Part shown: in pieces, positions 10,426 to 23,144 of the stretch
How the letters are laid out: each line of letters starts with the position of its first letter
How positions within the stretch are numbered: position 1 is the stretch's first letter
NCBI GenBank assembly: GCA_007922225.1
Contig: ML679961.1
Location: 75,342,652 to 75,406,651 of the forward strand
Source: Emydura subglobosa
Lineage: Eukaryota > Chordata > Testudines > Chelidae
DNA length: 64,000 nucleotides
Direction: 5' to 3'
Translations under genes and position numbers: made by a program
The notes under the pieces: model-generated
What the model was told of the DNA's origin: nothing
What the model saw: only the letters and a program-made list of their open reading frames with translations
The model's database searches: none

Positions 10426-12593
10426 ACATGCAGTTGTTGAATAAGCGTATCTACTTTAAAAAAACCCAAAACATCTTCCACAGCTTGATTTTGTCTTTTG
10501 GTCTCAGAAGCTCTGTTTCACGCCTTGTTAGCACGTTTGCGACCAGTTTGAAGAAAGTTTTGAAGGGCAAGCCTGCCACTGGAGCCCAGTACAGGAGCTC
10601 TTTGATGTTAATCCCATCTTTGTGTGTCTACATGACATTACTGCAGACAATGCGGTGTTCCAGTCACCTGGCAGGCATTGTTATTAAGGGAGTGACAGCA
10701 TCAATAATGCTCTGATTATTGCAGCTTTTCTTCTAATTCGTCACTAGGAGCATTGAAAAAAGAGCCAGGGAGAGGCGCAGTTATGTTACACTCTTCATTA
10801 TAAAGGAATGAGATTTAAAATTTCAGGCAGCAAGCCTCAATGATGGCAGATGTTGGGGGCGGGGGGTGCTGCCTAGACTAGAGTTTGTGGTCCTGTTTTA
10901 GCAAAGAGTTAATTGATTGAAAATTAAGTTGCGTTAACTAACCCTGCTATAAACACTAGCCAAGACACTCCACAAATTTTATTGCAGGGCACAAATGGCT
11001 GTAGTTTAGCAGAGGGACCAGCTTGAATTAAAACAGGACCACAAATTCTAGTCCAGACAAACCCTGGGAGGGTAGATGTCCCTCCACTGAGATGTGCAAT
11101 GGCTAGTGATTCAGCTCTTATTACCTACTATGGAGAGTGCTTACCTGAAGATTAGCCCAGGGATGAGATTCCAAGAATAGGCAGTGCTTTAAATTGCCAA
11201 TAGTCAGCCAATATTTGAAATTTAGCAAGAACCCAGGAAGTGAACAGTAAGGCCTCAGAATAAGAGCATGAAATACCACGCAAGAGTTTTGCACTCTAGC
11301 TAAGAGCTGGCAACTGAATTGTGCTGATCCTGATGGAGTCAGAAGCAATGAGCTTTAATCCTGTTAACATTATCAACAATGTAAATTTCCTGGTCTAAAT
11401 GTTCCCAGGAGATCAGATGTCCTTGAAAACTGATGGTTCCTTTAATTCCCAACACTCCTACTTAAAAGCATAATCCTAACCATCACAAAACCAGTGGCCA
11501 CAGCATCCTTCATCCACTTCTGGGACTTCTCTTCTACTTGATATGATGCATCATAAGCATCTGAATTGGCTACAAAAGTGTTTCTAGATAGTGTTGAGCT
11601 GGATGGATTCCCTATGACTGCTTATCCTGGTACTCAAGCAGACAAATAACTGAAGAAGAAAAAGATGGGGAAACACTTCATAATTTTTTAGAAAATGTAA
11701 GATCAACGAGCTGGCCTCCTGTGGTCAGTAAGGAGTAGGGGAGCCAACCCTGCTGTCCCAGTTTAATTCATGTCAATCGATAAATCTTGGCATGCCTCAG
11801 TCTGATCCCAACATGTGGCTTTATTTTTGAATGAAGCTTAAAAGGTGGTTTTGTTTTTTGTTTTAAGCTCAAGTAATTTTCACTTTTCAGTCCCTGGCTA
11901 GCGTCAGCAATAATAAATTCCAAATATCTGCCTGCTATTACTTAGTAGTAGTATTGCAGTAGCAGCTAGCAGCCCAGTCCTGGACCAGTGTTAAGTATTT
12001 CTAGGGCACTATAGTATCTGAGCACCAAGATGATAAAGGACTAGCGAAGGTAATATGGTGACAGACCCTTAACTTTATATAAAAATAATAAAAAGCAAAA
12101 CCACTTGAAATTCTATCTGGACTAATGAGTGGCAACCCTCAAATGTTTTAGAAAAGAATCCAGAAATTTGGAAGTCTCTTGGAATCTCCTTGTTCTTGAA
12201 ATTTCACAAGAACTGGATCCTTCTTAGACACATAGTACTGACAGCTTTGGGCCAGGGTGGAAATCCTGTGGCAATAAGTGCTGCATTAAGGCCCAGGCTG
12301 TGCTCCCTCCAGACCTCCTACTCCACTCATCTACACTATGCTAGCCTGAGCTCTGTTTAAGCAAATTTTTCTAGAAAGGGGTTCACTAGAGATAGACCCA
12401 TGCAAGCCCCCAGATCACACCTGCTGGGTGATCCAAACCCAAATCTAGAACTGACTTTTGCAATCCTGTAACAGGCTGAACAAAAACCTAGAGCTGAACT
12501 TTGAAACCTAACTCTGGAGCCTAATTTTGCAGCATGAGCCCTCAAACCTCTCTAGTTCTAATGCAGTCTCCTTGGCCAGCAAAAAACAGGTTC
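10426..12593. other. Intergenic, no feature seen
   Basis: AT-rich intergenic DNA without supportable genes. A direct relationship between 'tagactagagtttgtggtcctgttttagc' (10872 onwards) and the antisense-like 'aattaaaacaggaccacaaattctagtcc' (11025 onwards) forms an inverted repeat about 120 bp apart. Confidence 0.5.
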
Positions 12594-12596
12594 TTA

Positions 12597-12870
12597 GGCT
12601 ATGTCTACACTACAGCAGCTGCAGCAGCGCAGCTGCATCAGTGTCATGCTTCTGGTGAAGATGCTCTAAGCCGGCGGGAAAGAGCTCTCCCATCCGCTTA
12701 ATAACTCCTGCCTCCGCTAGAGGTGGTAGCTATGTCGGCAGGAGAAGCTCTCCCACCAACATAGTTGTGTCCATCCTATAGGTCGATAATACATCGCTCA
12801 GGGGTGTGGATTTTTCACACCCCTGAGCAATGTAAGTTATACTGAAATAATGTGTAGTGCAGCCATAGCC
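12597..12870. mobile_element. Harbinger-type MITE with TTA duplication
   Basis: The left end GGCTATGTCTACACTACAGC (12597) is mirrored by the right end, which reads GGCTATGGCTGCACTACAC in reverse (to 12870). TTA flanks both sides (12594-12596 and 12871-12873). An internal perfect hairpin has a 13-bp stem, GCTCAGGGGTGTG (12796-12808) with CACACCCCTGAGC (12816-12828). No transposase is encoded. Confidence 0.8.
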
Positions 12871-13170
12871 TTAGATTCACTGACTCCTCCACTCCACTCT
12901 CATGCCAACATTCCCTCTTGCGGGCTCCCTTCCTCTGAAGAGTTGGAATTTTCTTCTGAGTCACCGCTTTTGCTTTAGCCTCCTGGACAAGCAGCAGCCT
13001 AGAACTGTAATTGGTTTAATGCTGAGCAGGGTTCATAACCCCACAGAGCAGCTCCCCAGGCTCTAGTCTTTGGCTGCTATGCCCGCAATGCTATTAGAAG
13101 TAGCCAAGGAAAATAAAACGTGACGGCTGCAGCAATTCAGCACAACAGGCGCCAATTCCTGGGGAGCACC

Positions 13171-13201
13171 AAAAAAAAAAAAAAGAAAGAAAGAAAGAAA
13201 G
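13171..13201 (+). repeat. A-run passing into (GAAA)n
   Basis: Fourteen A residues are followed by repeated GAAA units. Simple repeat. Confidence 0.95.
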
Positions 13202-14700
13202 ATGCCAAATGTTATTAAAAAATAATGAGGGTGCTGATTTCAACATTGAGGGATCTTTCCCGTAATACTCATGAGCAGCGTGAGAGCTAAAATCTGTTCT
13301 GACAAAATCTCATTGACTTGACCGCTTTCCTTATCTGCTGCCTAGCCAGAGCACCATGCAGTTCCCGTTGCTTAGGAAACATAGCAGGGCGGTTGAGGGG
13401 AGAGGGAAGGTCTATTCTGTGGAGAGAAAAGAGCAGTAGCGTTTCATATAACTTCTGCTGACAGTGACAGGGTCAAACCTGAAGGGGATTTGGTGCCTAG
13501 ATGTAATTTATCCAGAGAATGATTAGCAGTTTTTATATATAAATTACATATATATAAAACAAATGTATTGGGAGATCTTTTTTTCTTTAAAGTCAGTCTG
13601 AGTGCTGGATTCACATCCCCGCAGTCTGCAGTCCTGTCTGAGTAGAACACATGCAGTGGCAATGCAGGTGTAAGAAACCTAGACTGTACAGATGGTCATC
13701 AGTAGGTTTCGGGCCTAGGATTTAGAGCACTATATGCATCATCTCCCACCACTTGCACTAAAGGAACAACTTCTAAGAGGGTATTGGATGCAAGAAGTCA
13801 CGCTGAAGATTCTGGGTTGAATTTTTGCTGACGACGTGATGTTTATAAACGCTCAGGAGTTCAATACAAAACAGAACACTACATGAGACTTGAATTCTTG
13901 AAGACTTCAAAGGCCCAGGATAAGCTTTGTCTAACTAGGTGAGCACATAAGACACCAAGTAAATGTGTGTTTTCATGGCTCCCCCTAGTGACTGACTCAG
14001 ACTCAAGATAAAAGCCTGCTACTTGGTAGTTTTGGAGCAGAAGGCCCCGTGCTTGATCCCTGCCAATGACAGCAGCAAGGAAGCAGGCACATTGTGTTAT
14101 ACAAGCTTCCCACACACCACCATCATCCCGAAATGTGCCTCAACCCTGAGCTGGCGGGGCCAGCATTTCTTTTGGGTCAGAGGGCAGTTCAATATCCAGG
14201 CTCATTCAATCCTTGACCTCTTCCCTGAACTGCCGAATGTGATGGTGGTGTGTTTTGTTCTGTTTGTTTTTCATAGACACCTGACTACTAGAAACTGGAC
14301 TGAGAGCCATCAATTTATTTCACACAGGTCACTGAAAAAAAATCAAGTGGTAACGTTTAATCACCACATAACAAAGCTGGATTCAAGTCAGCAACCTAGA
14401 CAAACTGGGCTCAGAATCTCCAGAGCCACCAGTGTCTCCTCATGAGCTGAGATTCTGCCACAAAGACACCAGCTATAGCCATAAGTCTTTTATATCTGGC
14501 GTAGTTAGATAATCCAACTAGTTTCTAGCTTCTGATCTAGGTATTTGCGTGTGCCGTGGTCACAGAAACATCAATTACTTTTAAAATGCAGTCTGGGGTC
14601 CAGAAAAACGTTTTATCCAAGGGGAGTAAGTATACTCAAGAGATGACGATTGTGGAGCTGGATAGGATTGGGGGGCTAAACACAATATATCCTTTTAGTT

Positions 14701-14762
14701 TAAAAAAAAAAAAAAAGCTGGAAAACTTTTCCTCTGCTCCCAATTTCATTTTTTTTTTTTTT
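14701..14762. repeat. Paired A-run and T-run
   Basis: A poly(A) stretch at 14702-14715 and a poly(T) stretch at 14749-14762 face each other across about 33 bp, so the single strand could fold into a hairpin. No transposon is recognised around them. Confidence 0.7.
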
Positions 14763-15769
14763 AAATTTGTTGATTTGTACCTGTTTGGTAGAGGAGGAGT
14801 TAAATAAGGAAGTGAGTCTTTGTTATCCTCTCCTGAAAACGATGGAAATGTCAAATGACCCCTTTGGTCTAACACATTCATTCAAACCAGAGGCTCCTTT
14901 CACATTAGCAGCAATAAATTCAAAGCAGATGGGAAAATTGTACTTCACCCTCTGATCCAGCTTTCAAAGTCTTTTGATTTCAGAATCTTTCACCTGCTCT
15001 TCAGCTTTCCTTGCCTGTTAGATTCCCTGGCAAGATTGATAGGGCTCCGGACAAGGGGATGCAAGGACTTTCTGCGAATTCAGATACCCTGTCTCTCTCC
15101 CACTGGATCACCCTACATCTGGCTATGTTAACCACCGATTCTCTCTCTGCCTTTGATGTAGAGTCACTTTGATTTTTTTCTCCCTCTTCATTTTATTACA
15201 ACACTTTGCAAAAGGTCAATGGCTAAATCTTACTGTGTCTGCATAGCCTTCCTTTTATGTAGACACTTGTGTATACGTCAGAGAGCAGGCGAGAAAATGC
15301 CCAAAGCTGGTGGTAAGTTCATTTGGGGAGGCTTTTCCCTAGTTTCTCCAAGGCTGCAAAGCTGAAAGCATCATCATCAATAAAGTAAAGTTTAGGGAGA
15401 CTATCAGAATATTTCCAAACACTTAGGAGGTCTGTTCAACCACAGAAGAAACTCCCAAGGGGAATGCTGGAAGCTGCCATTGTTTAGGTCAGTCGCACTA
15501 GACTTGACAGCAAATGTGGTGTAAGAAACAATCCTGCATTAGTCAAGCGAGGAAGGACCGAATGTGTGTTTTTTCATCTCTATGTTCTATGAAACAGAAT
15601 GGTTCACCTTAATTTAGGGCTGCTCTGTGCACTGTGACACCACAGCTAAAAGCACCACTTCCAAGAGTTGATATTTAGAGCCCTGTTTCCACTTTTTCTT
15701 TTCCAGTGTCTCCAAAGCCATATTAGCTTCTATCTGTCCAAGTTCCATCACTGTATTATCTGAGCACCA

Positions 15770-15960
15770 CACAATTGTTAATGGATATATCCTAACAACC
15801 CCAACGAGGTAGAGAAGTATTATTTCCATTTTAGAGAGAGGGAGATTAAGGCACAGAAATTAAATGATTTGCCCAAGGTCACATGGGCATCCTGTAGCAG
15901 GGCTGATAAATGAATATAGATCAAGTCCCAGTCTAGTGACTTAACAATAAGACCCTCCTT
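15770..15960 (-). repeat. MIR / CORE-SINE fragment
   Basis: Antisense MIR blocks: 'aacgaggtagagaagtatta', 'ccattttagagagagggaga', 'aaatgatttgcccaaggtca'. The order and spacing fit MIR well. Confidence 0.75.
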
Positions 15961-17154
15961 CTTCTCCTCTAGACTCAATCCATCCTGCTTTCTCTCTTTA
16001 CTTCTTTAAAAAGGTATTTTAAAATGCTATGTTCATTCTTTTCAGTCCCCTCTCCACCCATTGTCTCAATTCCTATCACTAACAGGGCCAGAAGCAACAC
16101 ATGGGCCCCACCTGGGGATATTCCCCAAGGATCAGCCTTACATCTACCCTCTGGCCCTTTCATGCCAGCCTAATTAGTGCAAAGGGGCCACAAGCACTGA
16201 TGAATCAGTCTCAGAGTGATTTTAGGTTTAAACCCAATAAAAGCTAGTTTCTCTCTCATTTCACATACACACAGAAATCTCTGCTTTAGGGTTACTCCTG
16301 AAAAGCAGCTTTTTCCATGGCCTGGGGAGTCCATGGTCTCTTTCCACCCTGACAAGCCCCACGGACAAGCAACTCTCCTGCCCCCATCTCGGTGACACCC
16401 TGAGCCCTGAACAGAGCAGGCGAAGTGCTGAAGGATGTGCAATTGGCGATGCACCTCAGCTAGCTCCCATCCTTGCAAAGGTCAGTGTCATCAGTTAAAT
16501 CAGAAACATTGTAATTCAAAACCAGAACTTTCACCCCAGAAGAGCCACAGATGCCATTGGATTATTGGTCCCTGACCCAAACATGCCCTCCACCCAATGC
16601 CTTTTATCCTCATTGCCACCCCTCAATTCTCTTGCTGCTCTCCTAAGAGCTCTTGTCTCTTCCTTAATGCTCTGGTCCCACTCCTGCTGCCCTCCCCGGG
16701 CCCATTCTCCATCTCAGTCCTTACCTTCTCCCTGCGCCTCCTGTCTCCAGTGCCTTGCTCTGCACAGCAAGCCAGGCTTCTCCTCCAGTCCCTAATCCAG
16801 GAGGATGTTTGCACTCCTTCAAAGAACCATAAAGAAGAGAGTCAAGCAGGCTAGACAAGTAGTAATCCTCTGAAGTTGGCTTGTCTAGCCTGTTCCTTTT
16901 CTATGACCCTGGAGGACCACAAAAGCCCTTCAGAACTATAGGGAATTGCCTATGCAAGGTAATTTTAAACACAGTGATGCCAAATGCACCCAGGCACCCA
17001 GAGAGGCATGGAAGTCAGTGCAATGAAAAAAGTACCAAATGAGGATCAGTATGAAGTTCTGGTACCAGAATTGATGACCAAATAATCTATCCAGATTGGC
17101 AAACCCCACATCTCCATGCATACGATTATCTTCAATATAATCACCTGGGGCAGA

Positions 17155-17330
17155 TCTCAGCCACTAGTTGTAACATATTATGTAACAAATGCATAGTCAG
17201 GGTGGATTTCACAGCTCTGACTATGTTGCACACTACTGCTCTGTAGAACATCTTGGCAGTAGTGGGAATAGAACTCTGATCCTCCTGCTCTAAAAACCCA
17301 GGCCTTTATCACAGAGCTAAAGAATAATCT
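17155..17330 (-). repeat. tRNA-derived SINE
   Basis: Read on the - strand this begins TAGCTCTGTGATAAAGGC (A-box-like) and continues with GAGCAGGAGGATCAGAGTTCT and ATTCCCACTACTG (B-box-like GAGTTCTATTCC). A-box/B-box spacing matches a pol III tRNA-type promoter. The unit lacks the fold of a working tRNA, so it is called as a SINE, not a tRNA gene. Confidence 0.6.
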
Positions 17331-17395
17331 TCAGCAAAACTGATTCCATACAGTAGAAAGCAATAGTGTAATTAATTATATATTTTAGACTAGGA

Positions 17396-17848
17396 CAGAC
17401 ATCCCCAAATTGTGAGGTGCAACCCCTAGAGGCTGCAAAGGCACCTTCGTGGGGTACAGTGGGGCCTGGGCCAGCCCCCACGGGGATGGGAAGGAAGTGC
17501 CACCCAACCCCACCCCGCCATCTCCACTCCAGCCCTGCCCCCAGCTGCAGCCCCAGCCTCAGTCCCAGCTGTGGCCTTGCACCCCGTACCCTGCTCCTGG
17601 CCACAGTATTCACCCAGGCCCTACTCCGCGCTGGCCCAAGTCCCAACTGTGGCCTGGGCCCCATTCACAGCCCCAGGCCTTGCAGCCCGGCTCCTGGCCC
17701 CATTTGCAGTTCTGGCCTTGTGGCTGCAGCTCCAGCCCCCCCTGCAGCTTGGCTCCCGGCCCCCGACCATGACTTTGACCCAGCTCCTGGTCCTAGCTAC
17801 CGATTGCAGCTCCTGGGGGGGCATGACCCAAAAATTGGGGGACCACTG
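17396..17848. mobile_element. Non-autonomous hAT element with perfect 8-bp TSD
   Basis: The left end CAGACATCCCCAAATT (17396) and the right end read in reverse, CAGTGGTCCCCCAATT (to 17848), are a hAT-type terminal repeat pair. GACTAGGA occurs directly on both sides (17388-17395 and 17849-17856), an exact 8-bp target duplication. The 453-bp interior is strongly C-rich, with CAGCCC/CCAG units far above its AT-rich surroundings. The long open frames inside come from this composition, not from a gene. Confidence 0.85.
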
Positions 17849-18037
17849 GACTAGGAACTCACACATGCCTGGGGCTTGAAGACACAGCTTTTGGCTTTAC
17901 AGCTATTGCAAGTTGTATGCTTATTTAGCATTCATACATACCTAGTCATGTGAACTAACTTACAGATATTGTTCACTATGAGTCTCTGTCATCTCGGCTT
18001 ATCATTTTCAGAGATGGCAGATATTGATAATGTGGAG

Positions 18038-18120
18038 GGAATTTTCAAAAGCATCTAAGGGATTTAGAAGCACAAATTCCCAACTTACGATTCTCAATCT
18101 CTTAGATGCTTTTGAAGGTC
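18038..18120. repeat. Short palindromic MITE-like element
   Basis: TTTTCAAAAGCATCTAAGGG (18042 onwards) is mirrored by CTTAGATGCTTTTGAAGG (to 18118). It belongs to the same class of small hairpin elements as 8108 and 33171. Confidence 0.65.
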
Positions 18121-18404
18121 TCTGCCCAGTGAGCCACCCTTTTATATGTGACTTAGTGGTTAGAAGAGAGGGCCAGAAGTCAGGACCCATAGAGTCTCTT
18201 CCGCACCTGTACAGTGATCTCGGCCGTGACATCTCACCTGTCTGTACTCTAAGGTGCACCTACTGTGAAATAGGAAAAAATAATTCTTTAGCCAACACAT
18301 AAACAAGTTGTGAGGTTTAGTTAATTGTAACTTTGCACAGGGGTTCCAGCTAGAAGTACGTTATTGTAGTTTAAGTTCTGCCCTCCACAAAGAGACTGCT
18401 CAGA

Positions 18405-19080
18405 AGTACTACTGAAAAGGATCTTGGGGTTCTAGTGGATCACAAATTGAATGTGCTTCAACAACATGACACAAATGAGAAAAAGCCTGATACCATACTA
18501 GGGTGTATTAACAGGAGAGCCGTATATAAAACCTGGGCAGTAATTATTCTGCTGTACTCAGCACTGGTGAGGCCTCTGCTGGAGTACTGTGTCCAGTTCT
18601 GTACACCACACTTCAATATGCAGACAAATTGGAAAGAGCCCAGAGGACAGCAACAAAAGTGATGGAAAGGTTTAGAAAACTTGACCTATGAGGAAAGGTT
18701 AAAAGACTGGGCACATTTCATCTTTAGAAAAAAAGACTGGGAGGATGGGGAGGGGGCTTGATAACAGGCTTCAAATATGGTAAGGGCTGTTATCAAGAAG
18801 ATGGTGATCAATTGTTCTCCACGTCCACTGATGGGGTTGCACCATGGGGATTTAGGTTCAATATTAGGAAAAATGTTCTCAGTATAACGATAGTTAAGCT
18901 CTGGAATACGCTTCCAAAGGAGGTTGTGGAATCCCCATCATTGGCAGTCTTTAAGAATAGGATGGACAAACACCTATCAAGGAAAGTCTAGTTTACTTGG
19001 TCCTTCCTCAGTGCACAGCAGGACAAGATTACCTCTTGAGGTCCCTTCCAGCCCTGTATTTCTGTCTCTATGATTATGCA
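18405..19080 (+). mobile_element. CR1 LINE, 3' end (5'-truncated)
   Basis: A translated stretch at 18435-18600 contains DTILGCINRRAVYK, then ILLYSALVRPLLEYCVQFC. This matches the C-terminal part of CR1 ORF2, where LVRPxLEYCVQF is highly typical. The frame is then lost, and the rest is 3' sequence ending 'gaggtcccttccagccctg' and 'tctatgattatg', the usual CR1 terminus. The copy is truncated at its 5' end and inactive. Confidence 0.9.
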
Positions 19081-19090
19081 ATGAGATTAT

Positions 19091-19117
19091 GTGTGTGAGA
19101 GAGAGAGAGAGAGAGAA
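19091..19117 (+). repeat. (GT)n/(GA)n microsatellite
   Basis: GTGTGT runs into a pure GA tract just past the CR1 end. Confidence 0.95.
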
Positions 19118-19119
19118 GG

Positions 19120-22100
19120 CTGTTGTAACCTATCATGCATATTTATAATTCAGTAAACTTAGTTAGAGGCACAAAGTGACACAGCAGATTCTCTGTGAGA
19201 TTTGGCAGCTCCCACAGTTGTATCAGCACAAAAATGAGCTGCACCAAGCTGGGCCACCAGGGCACCTGCTACTCCTATTATTCCTGCTGTGGGAGATATT
19301 CCTGGTAATCATAACAATCAAAATGAATAGAGAGAGGAACGCAGCAAGGGTGCAGTGCTGGCAAACTGGTGACACGGGGAGAGGAGGAGGCAGAGGATTC
19401 AGACAGTCGCAGCAATGGGCGCCAACCGACCTTCTTCACTGTCACCCACAGCTTCACTCATGCAGATCACAGGCAGGCAGAGTAGAACTGAGGAAGGATC
19501 TTGTTCACCATAGAAATGCGGTGATAGAGGTTTGTACAACAAAGGAGGGGGAAGAAGCACTCAGCTACCACGGTGATGAGGCTGGTACTGAGTCCTCAAC
19601 GGTCAAAAAAGCAATGTTATTTTAAAAGGAAATAGCAGAGCAGTAGAGAGAAGGATCCAAACCAAAATCCGAGATCTGAAGCTTTGGAGATATTAGGATC
19701 AATATAAATGTCATGACTGAGGCTCATCTCTAGAAAAGGATAATCTCACTTTTCACCAAAACCCTCTGCGCAGTGATTGTAGGCTGGAGTTGTAGATGGG
19801 GGTCACTCATGAAGGGCATTTCTAAAAATGCCTCTGGATTTTTTTTGCGAAGGTTGCCAGGCTGTTCACTGAAAGTGTGTGCCTGCCCTTCAAATGTTTC
19901 CCCCCACATTAGAGTGTGTTCAGCACACTGGGTGACTTGAAAGGTTTATAGCATCTGAATGACTAACAGCAGTACCTAACAGCTGGCGTACACCATAGCA
20001 TTGGGAGGAAGGTGAATTGGGGTGATTTCAATTTTTTTAATGTGGCAGCAGCAACCCCATTACCCTAACAGCAGAACCCTCTGCTCCCTTGCATAACCTC
20101 TTTATAGCTGCAGGGACAATATCCAGCCCCAAGTCCTATGATCTGTAGCCTGTAAAAGTGGATCCCTGGGAGAGAGATGCTACCACATTCTCCCCCCCCC
20201 CCACCCTCCATTTGAAATAAAATTTAAAATAAAACTTCCCTTCTTCACAAGGATTGATGAGGCTGAATTTTAAAATGTTTGTATAGCACACTGAGGCCAC
20301 CAGAAGGGAGTGCCAGCGAAAGGCAAAATAGCAGCAGCACTCCTGCTGAAATGGACGTTGTCAATGTTTTGTTTGTTTGAAGGTTTCGGGGTGGGGGGTA
20401 AATAAAAGAAACAGTTGTGTTTTTCCTTTCAGGAATTCTTCAGAGAGAGCAGACACGTGACACACACTGACATACAAAGGTCCTGATCTTGCAAGGAAAT
20501 GTGCACTGAAATGCTGCTCCCAACATTTCCCAGGACATAAAATTGTAGGCATAGATTGTATTTATTTTTAATCCTCTTTAAAAGAGTTTCTGTAACAATT
20601 AAACCCCTTCCTGTTTTTCCCCTAACCTCCACCATAGATTATTAGCAGTAGAAGACATTTAAAAAATCTAATGAAGGACTTGACAATATGTATCCCACGT
20701 GTTTGTTTATTTTGCATTTCTCTCGGCTTGTATCGCAGAAATAGTTTCCCTGCCAGGTTTGAGATAATTTCACTTTCCCATGTACAAGCTACTCTGACTG
20801 GAGATTCAACATTGCAGGGGACTAAGTGAACATTTTACAGTGAAATTCAAAACAAACAAACATATCTGTCCATTTTTAGGGACAAACCATTGAGCCTTAT
20901 CGACCCACGGGACAAAACCCCTTTAAAAAAGAAAAGAAAAGAAAAGAAAAAAAGCCCTAACTTCTTTTTTATTTCCTTTTGTTGTAATCAAACCACTCTG
21001 TTCAGCTAGCAGTGTCACTCTGTATATTTTTGTAAAGACCATTCAACAGACGGAAATTTAAAGCTTTAGAACTAATATATCCAATTAGAAGATGAAAAAG
21101 TGCCATTATTTGCCTCTTGTCAGAAATTAGGTGTCTATTCCTCCCCCTCCCAGTGCAGTTTCCCTAATCCCCCTCCTTTTCCCTTCTTGCTTTAATTGGA
21201 AGACACTAGTTTACTTGTAGCCCAAAAGGAGTGAAAGCTTCATGCATTTTAACGAGCTGTTAAGTAACTGGGCTGTGCTCCGTGGGTTTATTTATTTAGG
21301 TTCTCTGCACTGGAAACTAGCTTTCAGGAAAGAAATTAGACATTATTTTTCCTTCCCCAACCATCACTCATCCAACTTAACTCCTCCCCCAACTTCTTGG
21401 TGGTGTCCAGATGGTGATGAGCTCAGCAGCAGAGACTGCTCTAGGCTAGCAGTTCGCAGGCCAGCTGTGCATTTGATTAAGGAGAGGGCTCTGGCAGACG
21501 CGGCTTATCTGGAGAGCGCACAAAGGCAAGGAGTAAGCAGGCATAAAAAGCATGCATTTTTCACCCAAAGCACTGCCGCCACGTGGAAGGCAAGGAGTCA
21601 TTTTTCATGTCTCCATCAAGGAGTGCCAGATTCGTGGGAAATGACAGCAAATCAGTGATCTTGGAAGGGATCCAAGGATCATTTCTCAACAAGCCAGAGG
21701 AAGAACCATTAATTCAGCTCTGGTCCCTGCATAGCAAAGGATGGAAAATAAACCCATCTTGAAAAAGCAATAGGAAACAGAAAGAAGCAGAACTTTGTGC
21801 ATTCACTTTAATATGTCATGATGGGCGCAGCATAAGAACCTATAAATCTGATGGCTAAGAAGCCCAGTTAATAGCGCAGATCAGGAATAGCACACACTGA
21901 TTTGCTATTTAATTTGTTTTTAAATGTGTGGGAATTAAAACATATATTTTATTAAATTCTAGGGTTAAATTCTTGGCTGCTGGAGTCATGTGATGATGTC
22001 AGAATCTAAACTTTCATAATAGAAACAAAAAAAAAAAAACGTTTCTGGCAATCAAGGTTGCAAAGAAAGCCTTGGAAATTAGAACACAGCCTAACTAATT

Positions 22101-23140
22101 CACCAAGATCTGCCTGAGTCTCAGTCAGCCTCACACAATAACTCTGAGGGATGAACTGCTCCTTTCATATTAATAGGCTGTTGACTGTGAAATTGGCTAT
22201 GTAAAAGAAAGAGAGGGGAATGGAAGAGTGGGGCTCACTAGCACTAGACCGGTTTGGGAGGGACTTTGCTGCCACCACCCTCACATCAAGCTTTTTGCAT
22301 GGAGATGCTGGTTAAAAATAGGGTGGTGTGCTTTTTCCTAAGTGGATTTTTCAGTCCCGAGATGTAGTAAATGCTCTCAAAAAGAAGCCATTCTTGGGCT
22401 ATCACTCAGGGTCAAATACCATCCTCAGTCCATATGTACAGCCTACAGTAGCATGGGCTGTGTATCAAAGCCCTCATTCTGGGAAACTCCTCACTGCTGG
22501 AAGTAGTCCTAGGTAGCCATTTTCATCCATTTTTGGAACTTTTTAAAAATAATAAATGGAAATAAAATTAACAACAAAAAGTCATTTTTAATTGAAAAGT
22601 CAAAAATGTTTTGGTTAAAAGATGTCCAAACAAAAGGTTTTGACTTCTTTGGGATTTTGGGGTTTGTTTGTTTTTTTTTTTTTTGACCAAAACGATTAAA
22701 AAATTCAGATGAATTCATGAAATGCTTTGATTGATTGGAATCTGCATTTTTGGCATTAAAAAAAAAAGTTTCATCCAAAAAATTTTGCCCAGCTGTAGTC
22801 CTGGGTCTTTTCCCCACTTTCATTTGGTCTTTTGCCTGCTAAAAATCCTTAGAAAACATTTCAGTAGTTAGTCATTTTTACTTTAGAATCCCTTTCAGAG
22901 TCTGAAAAAAATAATGTTCTGTGTGAATTATAAAGAGTTTATCCACACCCAAAAACTACATCTCCAAAGCCCCATAACTTCACCACTTTATACTTCCCTA
23001 CAAGCATCTGAAGACATTTGGATAGATCTCAAATAGTGAATTCAGCCTCTTGATCTGTGTAAGATATGTACCGCCTTGGACACAAGGGTAAATGGAGGCT
23101 AGACTATAACACTTGAACTTGGTCTACCATTAAAAATTAC
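19120..23140. other. Intergenic, mostly unclassified
   Basis: About 4 kb of AT-rich sequence with short homopolymers (C-run near 20191, GAAAA repeats at 20925-20953, T-run near 22672). A 149-codon open frame at 19176-19625 has no domain or family I recognise and sits next to a CR1 copy, so I do not call it a gene. Confidence 0.5.
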
Positions 23141-23144
23141 CTGA

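Noticed and set aside
14023..14445. 140-codon open frame on the + strand
   Set aside because: No domain, no conserved motif, no flanking exon signals.
17155..17330. Possible tRNA gene
   Set aside because: A- and B-box-like sequences are present but no cloverleaf with acceptor pairing could be formed by eye. A tRNA-derived SINE explains it better.
17417..17854. Overlapping long frames on both strands, proline/alanine-rich
   Set aside because: They fall inside the GC-rich hAT element and arise from its composition. Three frames are open at once, which argues against coding.
19176..19625. 149-codon open frame on the + strand
   Set aside because: No family resemblance; it follows directly on a CR1 end and a GA microsatellite. 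A hydrophobic stretch near the start could mimic a membrane segment but is not enough for a gene call.
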